Below, piece by piece: positions 13,338 to 22,532 of a stretch of DNA of 64,000 nucleotides. Under the pieces are notes generated by a model. The model was not told the origin of the DNA. It ran no database searches and saw only the letters and a list, made by a program, of their open reading frames with translations. This DNA is from a virus. Position 1 is the first letter of the stretch. Each line of letters begins with the position of its first letter. The position numbers and the translations under genes are program-made. The DNA is taken from the IMG/VR virus record IMGVR_UViG_3300043438_002264, positions 1 through 64,000 of that record; one strand, written 5' to 3'.

Positions 13338-14054
13338 ATGCATCATACAAAGCTAGAGGACCAAAAAAACGGTATTACAACAAGCCAAAAAGGAAATCAA
13401 TTTAAGTTTACATCCCCCATTCCTGGCGTCCACATTTATGATAATGTTTGGCCTGAGTCAATGGACTTTATCAATAAGATTGACTCTGATAATTTTTGGG
13501 AAACAGAGGCATCTCCTCAAGATGATGTAAAGTGGATAAGAGAAGACTACTTAGATCAAGAGCATGGCAAAAAAAGCAAAACATGTTGGATACAGCACCA
13601 CCCAGAAATATCTAATGCTTTTGAAGAGGTGGTAGATTCATACCTAGCACATTGGAACCTTGAACCTCATAGCATTGAGTCTATGAGAATTACAAAATTT
13701 GAAGGCCCTGGTGAATTTTTTGGAATGCACTCAGATGATTCTTTCGCTACCCCCAGAACAACCTCTATGGTATATTACCCAATAGACAGCTATGAAGGTG
13801 GGGAGCTAGACTTTATTCATTTTGGAGTTAAAATTAAACCCAAAGCAAATCAGCTTTTCTTATTTCCTTCTGCATATAATTTAGAGCATAAAGTTCATCC
13901 AGTTATAAGTGGAACTAGAATTACTTTTGTGTCATTTTTTAACCAAATGACTTTTCAAGAAAGAGGTGCTAGACAAAACCTTTTAAATCCAAATGAGTAT
14001 TACCAGCCTAGCGTTCCTTATGTATTTCAAAAAAGTTTTCTTGGGTATAATTAA
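13338..14054 (+). CDS. 2OG-Fe(II) oxygenase (prolyl-4-hydroxylase type)
   Basis: A 238-residue protein with the facial triad H131-x-D133 (GMHSDDS), H187 (EHKVHPV) and 2-oxoglutarate-binding R194 (SGTRITF), plus the YEGGELDF strand typical of P4H-like enzymes. It would hydroxylate a protein, sugar or base. The substrate is unknown. It is one of at least six such proteins in the window. Confidence 0.85.
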   Translation: MHHTKLEDQKNGITTSQKGNQFKFTSPIPGVHIYDNVWPESMDFINKIDSDNFWETEASPQDDVKWIREDYLDQEHGKKSKTCWIQHHPEISNAFEEVVDSYLAHWNLEPHSIESMRITKFEGPGEFFGMHSDDSFATPRTTSMVYYPIDSYEGGELDFIHFGVKIKPKANQLFLFPSAYNLEHKVHPVISGTRITFVSFFNQMTFQERGARQNLLNPNEYYQPSVPYVFQKSFLGYN

Positions 14055-14090
14055 GTAGGCCTTTTATCAACATGCCCAGGTTGTCTCCTA

Positions 14091-14123
14091 AGGTAGCGGC
14101 CTTTCGGAAACCTTAAGCTACCT
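14091..14123. terminator. hairpin between convergent genes
   Basis: AGGTAGC (14091-14097) pairs with GCTACCT (14117-14123). The loop holds a smaller TTTCGGAAA dyad. It lies between the plus oxygenase and the minus Hsp20 gene, so it may end transcription from both sides. Confidence 0.55.
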
Positions 14124-14140
14124 ACAGGATAACATCGTTT

Positions 14141-14530
14141 TTAACGAATGCGAATTGATTTTGGCTTTTTCTCTTCTGGAATATTTCTTACCAAATGAAT
14201 ATACAGAATACCGTCCTCAAATTCAGCTGAATCTACTTCATAGTATTCTGGTAGCGAGAATGAGCGAGTAAACCTGCGAGCAGCAATACCTTTATGTAGG
14301 TATTTCTTATCGTCAGCGTCTGGCTTTTCTGCTTTTATTGATAGGACATTTTTTTCAGCAGTAATGCTGATTTCATCCTTTTTGAATCCAGCTACCGCAA
14401 ACTCCATTACAATCTTGTCGTCGTTAATCCTGACAACGTTGTATGGTGGGTAGGTGTTTGTTGCTGGTGTTGTGCTAAAGAACTTGTCAATATCTAGACC
14501 AAGTCCTCCGAATGGTGTTGTAATAACCAT
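14141..14530 (-). CDS. Hsp20/alpha-crystallin small heat-shock protein
   Basis: A 129-residue protein with the alpha-crystallin domain: MEFAVAGFKKDEISITAE, RRFTRSFSLP and GILYIHLVR, ending in a conserved basic tail with a C-terminal IRI-type anchor. Family members prevent aggregation of unfolding proteins. Hsp20 genes are also carried by T4-like cyanophages, where a role in virion assembly or stress is assumed. It stands alone on the minus strand with an AGGAG-type RBS. Confidence 0.92.
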   Translation of the reverse strand: MVITTPFGGLGLDIDKFFSTTPATNTYPPYNVVRINDDKIVMEFAVAGFKKDEISITAEKNVLSIKAEKPDADDKKYLHKGIAARRFTRSFSLPEYYEVDSAEFEDGILYIHLVRNIPEEKKPKSIRIR

Positions 14531-14600
14531 TTATATCATCTCCTTATGTTAAGCGAGTTAATACCCCCCAATTGGGCAGGTAAATATATTATAGCATAAG

Positions 14601-14629
14601 TTGAACAAAACTCTTTTTAGTGGTATAAT
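14601..14629 (+). promoter_or_regulatory. SigA-type promoter for 14639
   Basis: TTGAAC (14601-14606), a 17-nt spacer and TATAAT (14624-14629). The ATG at 14639 lies nine bases further, giving at most a few bases of leader. It heads the sugar operon 14639-18621. Confidence 0.75.
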
Positions 14630-14638
14630 GGATGCATT

Positions 14639-15229
14639 ATGAGTAATCCAAGGTCATTTAGAGATAGACAGAAAATGCTTGCTGAAAGAGCAAATTATAC
14701 AAGTGGTATAGAAGCTACTGTTAGACGTGTAGAAGATACTAAGCGTCAGAGGTATGAGCTTCAAGAATCAAAACGTGCCCCAAAAATTCAGGTTGATCAA
14801 AAGCTTATACTTTGGTCCTGGCTTATTGGTATTGGAATCGCATTCCTTGCTTCTGCAATAGTTTCTTTTAATGGAATTACAGCAGTTGCTCAGTTCGTAG
14901 GACTGTCTCAGGCATGGATGGCTGGGCTATTCTTCTTCTTTATCGAGCTTATGTACCTACTGTTCTTAGTTGCTTATCTTGTTCTTGCATCTAGAATGAA
15001 TGAGTCTGGACAACCAGAAAAAACTTTTGGAGCTATTGTTGGAATGATTATGTTTGGTGGTATTGCTGTTCTTGCTAACGCTTTCCATACCTTTGATTTT
15101 TGGGAATGGAATTACCTTGAGCCACGCATGTGGGCAGGAACTGTTCTAAGCGTTGCTGCTCCAATTGCAATTATTGCTGCCTCTAAAATGGCATCTAGAG
15201 TTGTATTTGCTAAGGCAATTAAGCTATGA
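14639..15229 (+). CDS. four-span membrane protein heading a sugar operon
   Basis: A 196-residue protein: a charged cytoplasmic N-terminus of about 57 residues, then hydrophobic segments at about 58-80, 90-118, 129-150 and 165-185. Overall shape recalls DUF2637-like actinobacterial membrane proteins, but this is not certain. ATGA overlap couples it to the next glycosyltransferase, so it may anchor or export the product of the pathway. Confidence 0.7.
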   Translation: MSNPRSFRDRQKMLAERANYTSGIEATVRRVEDTKRQRYELQESKRAPKIQVDQKLILWSWLIGIGIAFLASAIVSFNGITAVAQFVGLSQAWMAGLFFFFIELMYLLFLVAYLVLASRMNESGQPEKTFGAIVGMIMFGGIAVLANAFHTFDFWEWNYLEPRMWAGTVLSVAAPIAIIAASKMASRVVFAKAIKL

Positions 15230-15897
15230 GTAATTTTAAATTAGCAATTACAGTTCCTACACGTGGAAGACCTCACAATCTTGAAAGATTAGCAAAAGCT
15301 GTAAAAGAAACTTGCAAGCTAGAGTATGAGCTTTTTGCAAGAATTGATGAGGATGACTTATCGGTATATCCAGAATTAGATAATGTAACTTATGTTGTTG
15401 GCCCAAGAATTTTCTTCACTGCCTCACTAAACGAATTGGCTAAGATAGCATCTGAACAAGACTTTACACACGTTGCAATTCTTGGAGATGACGTTCTTCC
15501 AGAAACAATTGGCTGGGATGAGATTATGGTAAAGTCTTTGCCTGAGCTTGGTGTGGCCTATGGTAGCGATGGTTTAGAACATTTGCATCCTCCAGATCTT
15601 CCCACTCATGTTGTTGTTCCAATGGAAATGTATCGTAGACTTGGTTGGCTAGGAATGCCGACAAGCCGTCATCTTTTTCTAGACAATGCTTGGAGAGAAC
15701 TTGGAAGACTTACAGAATTTATTTACCATCCAGACGTAAAGCTCAGTCACTTACATAGATGGAACAAGGCGGCTCCTGATGACAAAACATATCGAGAAGC
15801 AAACGATAAGCAAAAACGTGAAGATGACAGGATAGCCTTTGAAACTTGGCGTGACGGAGATGGTCTTCAAATTGCAAAACAGGCACTTCAAAAATGA
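15226..15897 (+). CDS. GT-A-like glycosyltransferase
   Basis: A 223-residue protein starting LAITVPTRGRPHNLERL, typical of family 2-like glycosyltransferases. ILGDDVLPETIGWD holds the metal-binding DD motif. It would act in the cytoplasm with a nucleotide sugar. ATGA overlaps on both sides place it in the 14639-18621 operon. Confidence 0.75.
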   Translation: MSNFKLAITVPTRGRPHNLERLAKAVKETCKLEYELFARIDEDDLSVYPELDNVTYVVGPRIFFTASLNELAKIASEQDFTHVAILGDDVLPETIGWDEIMVKSLPELGVAYGSDGLEHLHPPDLPTHVVVPMEMYRRLGWLGMPTSRHLFLDNAWRELGRLTEFIYHPDVKLSHLHRWNKAAPDDKTYREANDKQKREDDRIAFETWRDGDGLQIAKQALQK

Positions 15898-16478
15898 CTT
15901 TTGCAGTTATCCCAACTCGCACTGAAAGAAAAACTCTTTGGCCGTTGATCGATGTTCTTCTTGAGGCTGGTATCACACCAGTCATTGTCCGAACATGGGA
16001 GAATGCAAAGCCAGTGCCAGGAGCAATAGAGCTTGATGGCTGGGATAAAATGTCAATTACATATTGGTGGAATCTTGGTATTGATTATGTTACAAAGACA
16101 ATGCCAAATGCACCCGTTCTGGTGCTAAACGACGACCTTGGAATGTCGGTTGAAATGATCAACGAACTTCTAGATGAGCTAGAGGATAACGATCTTATTT
16201 GGTCTAAAAATTACGGCCCATATGTTCACAGTCCGTTTTCTGGGGCTTGCTTTGGTCTTCGTGCTGGAACTATACGTCTGGATGAGCAGTTTGTTTGGTG
16301 GCATGGTGATGATGACCTATATCACCGTGCAAAGCAAGCTGGACTACGACTCAGGGCCACGGAAGTTGAGCCTATTCACGTTCGTACAACTGACTACGAA
16401 AACTGGGGAACAACAATGTTTGCTGATGACATTCCACGTGATGGTGCCCTGTTTGCTAGTCGCTGGGGGGAACAGTGA
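15894..16478 (+). CDS. second GT-A-like protein
   Basis: A 194-residue protein beginning MTFAVIPTRTER, with VLVLNDDLGMS and WWHGDDDLYHRAKQAG. The layout matches a compact GT-A fold with two acidic motifs. It is coupled by ATGA to the upstream glycosyltransferase and overlaps the next gene by 4 nt. Donor and acceptor are unknown. Confidence 0.65.
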   Translation: MTFAVIPTRTERKTLWPLIDVLLEAGITPVIVRTWENAKPVPGAIELDGWDKMSITYWWNLGIDYVTKTMPNAPVLVLNDDLGMSVEMINELLDELEDNDLIWSKNYGPYVHSPFSGACFGLRAGTIRLDEQFVWWHGDDDLYHRAKQAGLRLRATEVEPIHVRTTDYENWGTTMFADDIPRDGALFASRWGEQ

Positions 16479-16912
16479 AGCTGCTTTACCCAGGCGGTTT
16501 TGACCTACTTCATGCTGGTCACATAAACGCTCTTACTTTGGCTCGCAAAATGGCTGGCCCAGATGGCCACCTTATAGTGGCGGTTAACACTGATAAGTTT
16601 ATGTCAGAGTACAAGCGTGTCCCTGCAAGAACACAGCAAGAGCGTGTAGATGATGTTATTGCCACTGGATTAGCAGATGAGGTTATCCTTTGGCATGGAC
16701 CAGAAAAACAAGATGAGCAAATACTTTATCATAGTCCAGATGTTTACGTCGCTAGCTTTGACTGGGTTGACCGTGATCTAGCTCGGCAGCTTAGAATTCC
16801 TAGTCTTTCATGGATGGATGACCAAGGAATTAGCTTGCTATATATCCACAGAACGCCAGGCATTAGCACAACACTCTTAATTAACAAACAGTCAGAGCAG
16901 GATAAAGCATAA
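16475..16912 (+). CDS. cytidylyltransferase-like nucleotidyltransferase
   Basis: A 145-residue protein with GTG start at 16475. GGFDLLHAGHINAL at about 7-20 is the HxGH nucleotide-binding motif of the TagD/HldE/CTP_transf_like family. RVPARTQQERVDDV matches the second conserved block. It likely activates a sugar- or polyol-phosphate with CTP or ATP for the neighbouring glycosyltransferases. The canonical C-terminal ISST-like motif is present as GISTT. Confidence 0.85.
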   Translation: MKLLYPGGFDLLHAGHINALTLARKMAGPDGHLIVAVNTDKFMSEYKRVPARTQQERVDDVIATGLADEVILWHGPEKQDEQILYHSPDVYVASFDWVDRDLARQLRIPSLSWMDDQGISLLYIHRTPGISTTLLINKQSEQDKA

Positions 16913-17569
16913 ATGGATAGTGACATTTGGCTCCAGCCCACTATTGAAGCACATCAAAAATATTTTGGTGGAGATGCTCTTAGAATCATTGATGCAGGGT
17001 CTCGTGATGGCGATGATGCCCAGTTCATTTTATCAAAGTTAGGGGATCAGCCTAACTGTACTGTTATTTGTATAGAGGCAAGAAAAGCTGCAGCTAATAA
17101 AATTAAAAAGAAATATCCAAACTTTATAGTTTTCCCAATAGCTGTTTCTAACTTTATTGGAAAGTCTAAATTTGTTAAAATGAAAGATCCAGATTTTTTG
17201 GGATCATCTTCTCTTGAGTTAGCAAGATCAAAAGCGTATCAAACAGAAAGCACAATTATTAATGTCGACGTTACTAGGTTAGATGCTATAATTGAACCAG
17301 GAATAACTGATGTTTTAAAAATAGATGTTGAGGGACACTCTGTTCCAGCTATTATGGGAATGGGTGAATTAATGAAAGACGTATTAGTTGCTCACATTGA
17401 AACTGAAACTCCAGAAAGGGCTGCTTGGGGAGAGCCGTCAAACAACTTAGAGGTTATGACTATAATGCAAGACCTTGGATTTTCTTTGGTAGATGTTAGT
17501 TATCAATGGGGTTGGAGTATTCAGGATCAGGTTTGGGTAAATACAAAACACGAAAGGTATAGAAATTAA
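16913..17569 (+). CDS. FkbM-family methyltransferase
   Basis: A 218-residue protein with a Rossmann SAM-binding start (RIIDAGSRDGDDA), CIEARKAAANKI and the FkbM hallmark TRLDAI...DVLKIDVEGHS at about 122-142. FkbM enzymes O-methylate sugars or polyketides. In this operon it probably methylates a sugar. It follows the cytidylyltransferase without a gap. Confidence 0.85.
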   Translation: MDSDIWLQPTIEAHQKYFGGDALRIIDAGSRDGDDAQFILSKLGDQPNCTVICIEARKAAANKIKKKYPNFIVFPIAVSNFIGKSKFVKMKDPDFLGSSSLELARSKAYQTESTIINVDVTRLDAIIEPGITDVLKIDVEGHSVPAIMGMGELMKDVLVAHIETETPERAAWGEPSNNLEVMTIMQDLGFSLVDVSYQWGWSIQDQVWVNTKHERYRN

Positions 17570-17571
17570 AA

Positions 17572-18621
17572 ATGACAACAGTTGCATTATCACATGGCTA
17601 TCCACCGCTTTGGAATATGGGCGGAGAAGTATCTCTTCATAGATCAATGACGGCTGTTAAAGGCGAAAGGGTCGTCTTAACAAATACTCAAGCTGAATAT
17701 TACATTGATGGAATACGTGTTACCCAAATAAATACGCCAGATGTTCTTAATATAAAAGCAGACCCTAGCCCAATTGCAAGGCAACTTAAAGATCTTAATG
17801 CAAGAGTAGTTATTGCTCAAAATGAATTATCACTACCATCTGTTTTAGCTGCACAAGAAGCTGGTGCAGTATCAATCGTAAACGTTCATACCCCACCTAA
17901 ATATGGAAAAGGAATCCGAGCTGGAGTTGTTTATGCCGACTATGCTGTCTATAATACAGAAACTTCTGCAAGGCAGTGGGGAGAGCCTGGAGCAGTTGTT
18001 TTGCATCCACCAATTAGTGATTTGCCATCCAATACTAGTACTGGCGGAGATGCCTACACCTGCCTATCATCCCTAAGAAATAAGGGGGTTCAGGTAATGC
18101 TTTCTTTAGCAGAAATGTACCCAGATAAAAGATTTATTATTGTTAGGTCTCCTGCCGAGCCAACTCATGGCATACCAGATTTAGAAGAACAAGCTGCTAG
18201 GCTGCCAAACGTTGAGCTACATCCAAGAGTAGATCCAAAAGATGTATACAAATATTTAGAGCAAACAAGAGTCCTGCTAGTGCCGTCTATGTATGAAACC
18301 TATGGGATGTCAGCTATTGAGGCTGCAGGATATGGAATTCCAAGCATACACGTAGATACTCCCCACGTAAGAGAAGGTATTGGAGATGCTGCAGTATTGA
18401 TTAGCCCACTTAGCATAACCGAAGCTGCAAATGGAATTAATCTTATAGAAAATAATTATGAATCTTACAGTGAAAAAGCAAGGGCTAGAGCAGAATGGAT
18501 ACAAGATCGACAGGTTGCAGAGCTAGATAAATTCTCTGAGTTTATTAAAAATATTCGCAAACCACAAAACCGAGCTGCAAGACAAACAGCTGTTGCAAGA
18601 GCTTCTAGAATAAACCGCTAA
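17572..18621 (+). CDS. GT4-family (GT-B) glycosyltransferase
   Basis: A 349-residue protein. The C-terminal domain has VLLVPSMYETYGMSAIEAAGYGIPSI, containing the E(x7)E donor-binding motif of GT4 enzymes. The N-terminal part has SHGYPPLWNMGGEVSLHR. It ends the operon and runs into the minus-strand cluster with a 4-nt convergent overlap at 18618. Confidence 0.88.
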   Translation: MTTVALSHGYPPLWNMGGEVSLHRSMTAVKGERVVLTNTQAEYYIDGIRVTQINTPDVLNIKADPSPIARQLKDLNARVVIAQNELSLPSVLAAQEAGAVSIVNVHTPPKYGKGIRAGVVYADYAVYNTETSARQWGEPGAVVLHPPISDLPSNTSTGGDAYTCLSSLRNKGVQVMLSLAEMYPDKRFIIVRSPAEPTHGIPDLEEQAARLPNVELHPRVDPKDVYKYLEQTRVLLVPSMYETYGMSAIEAAGYGIPSIHVDTPHVREGIGDAAVLISPLSITEAANGINLIENNYESYSEKARARAEWIQDRQVAELDKFSEFIKNIRKPQNRAARQTAVARASRINR

Positions 18622-19313
18622 GCTTCATAAACTACTTTATCTGGAAAACTAACCTTTAAGACTTTATCTCTTATCATTTCAAAAGAGTCGCTATTGCTAG
18701 ATAAGTAATCATATTTTAAATTATTTATGTTGTAAGATTTTTTAGCAAGTGCTCCAGAAGAGTATACTTTTACATCTTCCATCTCTATGCCACCAACGTC
18801 AAAAGTATTTCCATATCTAGATCTCCACAAATCTGGAAGCTCTATTGTGGTCAAGAGCTTTTGTTTTTCCATAACCATTGGGACGTGTAGCTCATAATCT
18901 AAAACATCTTTTTTAAATCTGCGAGACAAGCTTAATAAAGTTCTTTTTAGCATTAACACATATCTGGTGTTTCCAGTTAAGTCTTCGTATTTTTTTATTT
19001 TGTTAGATAACAGGCCACCGTGCATGTATGGTACATCGCTAACTCTATTTATAATATAAAAATCATCATTCATTAAAATAAATGATTCTGATATTTCTTG
19101 GGAGTTACAAATAGCTCTGAGGTTATTCCGAGCATTTGTATATTTAGATTTATTTTGAATAACCTCTAAATGATTTCCTACATACCAGCCTGGTTTTCCA
19201 CCAACTACCCAAAGATTATCAAATTTTAAATTTTTAACGGCAGACCTAATGGAATATCTAAGCTCTTCATTGTCTCCAGATCTACATATATAAACTAGGT
19301 CCACAGAAATCAC
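18618..19313 (-). CDS. Stealth-like sugar-phosphate transferase or glycosyltransferase
   Basis: A 231-residue protein with VDLVYICRSGDNEELRYSIR at the N-terminus and RNNLRAICN...ESFILMNDDFYI, matching the CR1/CR2 blocks of Stealth proteins (capsule hexose-1-phosphate transferases). It lacks an obvious CR3/CR4 part, so it is a short form. Last gene of the minus sugar operon that starts at 22508, coupled by ATGA. Confidence 0.7.
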   Translation of the reverse strand: MISVDLVYICRSGDNEELRYSIRSAVKNLKFDNLWVVGGKPGWYVGNHLEVIQNKSKYTNARNNLRAICNSQEISESFILMNDDFYIINRVSDVPYMHGGLLSNKIKKYEDLTGNTRYVLMLKRTLLSLSRRFKKDVLDYELHVPMVMEKQKLLTTIELPDLWRSRYGNTFDVGGIEMEDVKVYSSGALAKKSYNINNLKYDYLSSNSDSFEMIRDKVLKVSFPDKVVYEA

Positions 19314-19900
19314 TCATCAAAAAAGGATACAGATATTGCTGCACGAACATTCATAGACTCAACACTATGGTCAATTCCCTTAGGAATATACAAAAGATCT
19401 CCAGGATTAACTAAGTAAGACTCAGTTCTATCTTTATAAAAAGCCCTCCACGTTGTTTGTCCCTCACACTGAATGTAGAATCCATCAACTGGATCAGAGT
19501 GAATTGTTGGCTGAAATAGGCTATAGTCAAATCCTGGGGGTAGCTTGTTGGGGTTTGCCTCTATAAAATCCCTGTAGAAGGCTTGTGCAGCGTCTGGGAC
19601 GTCATTGTTATGAGAGTTCATAAAGTGTATAATTGACAAAACTGCTATCTTGTTGCCAGGATGCAGATTTTCTAGTGTTGAGACAATTGAGTCAAACTTG
19701 TCGGTATAGCCTTCTGAATTATCTATAGTCAGTGTGCTTGGGGCTGAAAGATCTGCTGCTTGTCGGCCTAAGGCTATTTTAAAAATATTATAAAATGTTT
19801 CCCAGTTAGGGGTGTCTTGAAAAACATTGCTTAAAAAAACAATCTTTCCTTCTTCTTTAGATTGCTTTACTATCTCTTTAAGGCTTTCTAGGTCGATCAT
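19310..19900 (-). CDS. JmjC/cupin-like putative oxygenase
   Basis: About 196 residues. TIHSDPVDGFYIQCEGQ supplies an HxD motif and YIPKGIDHSVES the distal His, with a PGDLLYIP turn, as in cupin-type 2OG oxygenases (JmjC/cupin-8). ATG 19900 overlaps the upstream stop as ATGA and is preferred to ATG 19930. The substrate is unknown. Confidence 0.72.
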   Translation of the reverse strand: MIDLESLKEIVKQSKEEGKIVFLSNVFQDTPNWETFYNIFKIALGRQAADLSAPSTLTIDNSEGYTDKFDSIVSTLENLHPGNKIAVLSIIHFMNSHNNDVPDAAQAFYRDFIEANPNKLPPGFDYSLFQPTIHSDPVDGFYIQCEGQTTWRAFYKDRTESYLVNPGDLLYIPKGIDHSVESMNVRAAISVSFFDE

Positions 19901-20343
19901 TGGGCAGCTTTCTCTGGATAGTCCGTGCAAATTCCAAACATGTTGTTATTTAGCTTTGGATGTTCTGTTAAATCTACTATAACAGAATATTCTGTTGTTT
20001 CTTTTCCTGGGTATGTCCAAATATAGCCAAGACTGGTCAGGGTGAAGTCATCATTTTGGTGCCAGAAAAAATTACTGTCAGGCAACATCCGCTTTAAAAG
20101 ATCCATAGCCTCTAAGTTTTTGCAATGTATCCAAAGATATTCATGGTTGTCTCTTAAAAAGCCAATGGGGATTTCATGCTCTGGATAGTCATGCCCTAAG
20201 AAAAGCCTATTGTCTTCTGCCCAAAAGTCTATCTCTACGTCAAATCCTTTTTGAATAGCTAGTAAAATTTGAGAAGGAGTATTTTCACTTTCCTTGTCTG
20301 GACCATAAAGATTTCCACGATGAGATATAACTTTTATATTCAT
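19897..20343 (-). CDS. GDPD-like phosphodiesterase
   Basis: A 148-residue protein with ISHRGN (residues 6-11), SENTPSQI, VEIDFWAEDN and LFLGHDYPE, the HRG, ENT, ExD and HD blocks of glycerophosphodiester phosphodiesterases. It is shorter than full GDPD enzymes (about 240) and lacks the last barrel part. It may act on a phosphodiester-linked sugar, in line with its cytidylyltransferase and Stealth-like neighbours. Confidence 0.75.
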   Translation of the reverse strand: MNIKVISHRGNLYGPDKESENTPSQILLAIQKGFDVEIDFWAEDNRLFLGHDYPEHEIPIGFLRDNHEYLWIHCKNLEAMDLLKRMLPDSNFFWHQNDDFTLTSLGYIWTYPGKETTEYSVIVDLTEHPKLNNNMFGICTDYPEKAAQ

Positions 20344-20666
20344 CGCTTTACATCAATCTTGTCATTAGTTATGTTGGGTGCCTTTATACAGATTATCTCA
20401 CAGTCCTCAAGAAATTCTGGATCAGCGATGTCATATGGTTCAAGAATAAAGATATCTCCAGGACCAAACTCTTGCCCCTGTATCTTCATTCTCCCAGAAA
20501 CAACAAGATTAATTTCATCTAGGTGTTGGTGGTAATGCCAACCATACTTTTCTCCCTTTGTATGAATTTTATAGGAAGCTTCAAAAGAGCTTGTTCTGTA
20601 GGCAGCCTTTTCAAAATTACCGATGTACCATCCGCCAATAGAGTCTTGAACTTTTTTAGTTATCAT
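20340..20666 (-). CDS. cupin protein
   Basis: A 108-residue single-domain cupin. GWHYHQHLDEINLVVSG carries the HxH...E motif 1 and FGPGDIFILEPYD motif 2. Such proteins act as sugar epimerases or isomerases, or as metal dioxygenases. ATGA overlaps on both sides place it in the minus sugar operon. Confidence 0.82.
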   Translation of the reverse strand: MITKKVQDSIGGWYIGNFEKAAYRTSSFEASYKIHTKGEKYGWHYHQHLDEINLVVSGRMKIQGQEFGPGDIFILEPYDIADPEFLEDCEIICIKAPNITNDKIDVKR

Positions 20667-21388
20667 TTTTTAGTCTTCTTTCTGTAATTCTCTAGGTCTG
20701 CTGGGGTGCCCAGGCAGATATATTGATCATTTTTAATCTTATATATAGAAATTTTTTTATTATTTTTAATTAAGTAGTTATAGGTTAAAGACACGTAAGA
20801 CTCTTTTCCACTATGCTTACATTCAGATACTAACTTTTCTGCAGATTCTACAAAATCTTTTCCATGTTTCCAGTAATGTAGACCCACCAATGCATTCTTG
20901 CTAATAGGATTTTTTTCAGCAAGATGAGTAACAAAATTGTTTTTAATAACAGCATAGCTATGTTTATGGCTAGAGGAATTGTGGACCAGTATGCTACCGT
21001 CTATTCCGTCTGCCCTCGATTTTTCTAAGAAGCTTTTAGGATCCCAGGCAAGGTGCTGATCACAATTGGTTAGTATAAGCTCTTCGTCATTATTTATGTA
21101 GTCTTTTGCCAGTAGTGCTGAATAGGAGGTTCCATATTGAGGCCTGTCTGTGCAAATCTCTATATGATTTGGAGCTAGTTTAGAAAGTATTTCACTAAGT
21201 TTTTTATTAGATAGTGGGTCAGAGTACTTTTTTGTTATAAAAATAAACCTTCCATCAATTCCCAGGGTACTGATTGCATGCTCGATTAAAGTTTTTCCAT
21301 CAATCTCAATTAAAGGCTTTGGAGTATTTATCCCAACATCTTTAAATCTAGAGCCCTCTCCTGCCATAGGAATTACAATATTTATCAT
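20663..21388 (-). CDS. sugar nucleotidyltransferase
   Basis: A 241-residue protein. VIPMAGEGSRFKDVGINTPK holds the G-x-G-x-R pyrophosphorylase loop and the PKPLIEIDGKTLIEHAI block follows, then LILTNCDQHLAWD, the metal site. It would make an NDP-sugar for the GT61 or Stealth-like partners. TATAAT ends six bases before the ATG, so a leaderless internal promoter is likely. Confidence 0.87.
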   Translation of the reverse strand: MINIVIPMAGEGSRFKDVGINTPKPLIEIDGKTLIEHAISTLGIDGRFIFITKKYSDPLSNKKLSEILSKLAPNHIEICTDRPQYGTSYSALLAKDYINNDEELILTNCDQHLAWDPKSFLEKSRADGIDGSILVHNSSSHKHSYAVIKNNFVTHLAEKNPISKNALVGLHYWKHGKDFVESAEKLVSECKHSGKESYVSLTYNYLIKNNKKISIYKIKNDQYICLGTPADLENYRKKTKK

Positions 21389-21395
21389 TAGTTAA

Positions 21396-22508
21396 TTATA
21401 CCAGAAACTCTGGATAGTCTTTTTTTACTGAATAAAATATTTCTTTTGGTCTATAAATCTTGTTACTTTTTGGCATTCTTTTAGGGGATTCAACACAATA
21501 AATTCCAAAGGACCTAGATATTTCTAGGTGAGGAAAGTGGTAAGAATCTGTATTGTTTAAGATTAAAACTTTTACGTTTGGATTTGCAAAACATAAATTT
21601 GCCAGCCCTGCACCAGGAAGGGCGACTATATGACTTGCGGAATTGTACAGTTCCGCTTGCTCATAAGTCGTGCCTAAAGACACTCCTGGATCAATTATTT
21701 CATATCCAGCGTCTTCAAACATTTTTTCAAGTTTTGTTTCATCTGATACGCTCATCGTTCTGTCTGCATGCTCGGCATATTTTTTAGGATGGATATGTCC
21801 AAACAAGATTTTTTCTTGTTCGCTTAACGGATAACCATTAAAAACTTTATGAACAATTTCTGATAAGGCTCTAAGTCTTTTATCGTCTAAAGCCCTGCTT
21901 ATAAAAAGTTTTCGATTTCCTTTTATATTTTGATTTGTTAAAAATCTTTTTTTCAATAAGCTTGCATACCCAATAGACCATTCAGCATGGTCTGCATTTG
22001 CTTCAAAAGGATAATGAGAGTTAATTATTGGGCCAGCTATGTAATTAAAGTCATTATAAATAAACAAAAGATTTTCTATTAAAATTTCCCCGTGAGATGT
22101 TAAATCTATTATATCTTCATCATTAATTTCATAAGCCTCAAGCACTCCCCTGTCCTTAAGCACTAAAAGGAAAAAATCAAAATCTTCCTTGTTGCATAAT
22201 TGAAAAATTTTAATTTTTGCTTTTGGCAAATATTTTTTTATTATTTCTGTCTGACCTAAAATATCACGGATAAAATGATAGTATCCCCACAAGCCATCTT
22301 TAATTGTAAGGGCAATCGTTGGACCAGAAATCTTTATTTTGTCATCATGTAATGAATTTGTCAAAGTTATGTTTTTTATACTAAAAAGACTTATTCCTGG
22401 GGCTAGGATCTTTTTTGTTCCATCTTCCAAAGTGCCAGTTAGGGTGTTGTTTCCCATTTCAACATAAAAGGGATTTGTATAAGGGCTTTCTTCATAGTTT
22501 TTTTTCAT
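21396..22508 (-). CDS. GT61-family (DUF563) glycosyltransferase
   Basis: A 370-residue protein. The C-terminal SASHIVALPGAGLANLCFANP is the signature of GT61/DUF563 enzymes, and DDKRLRALSEIV and YEIIDPG fit the preceding blocks. GT61 enzymes transfer xylose or GlcNAc in eukaryotes and unknown sugars in bacteria. First gene of the minus sugar operon. Confidence 0.82.
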   Translation of the reverse strand: MKKNYEESPYTNPFYVEMGNNTLTGTLEDGTKKILAPGISLFSIKNITLTNSLHDDKIKISGPTIALTIKDGLWGYYHFIRDILGQTEIIKKYLPKAKIKIFQLCNKEDFDFFLLVLKDRGVLEAYEINDEDIIDLTSHGEILIENLLFIYNDFNYIAGPIINSHYPFEANADHAEWSIGYASLLKKRFLTNQNIKGNRKLFISRALDDKRLRALSEIVHKVFNGYPLSEQEKILFGHIHPKKYAEHADRTMSVSDETKLEKMFEDAGYEIIDPGVSLGTTYEQAELYNSASHIVALPGAGLANLCFANPNVKVLILNNTDSYHFPHLEISRSFGIYCVESPKRMPKSNKIYRPKEIFYSVKKDYPEFLV

Positions 22509-22532
22509 TTTTTATCAATCCTGATTAAACAA

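Noticed and set aside
14085-14100. Resemblance of CCTAAGGTAGCG to a 23S rRNA segment
   Set aside because: Only a short match with no flanking rRNA similarity; better explained as part of a hairpin between convergent genes.
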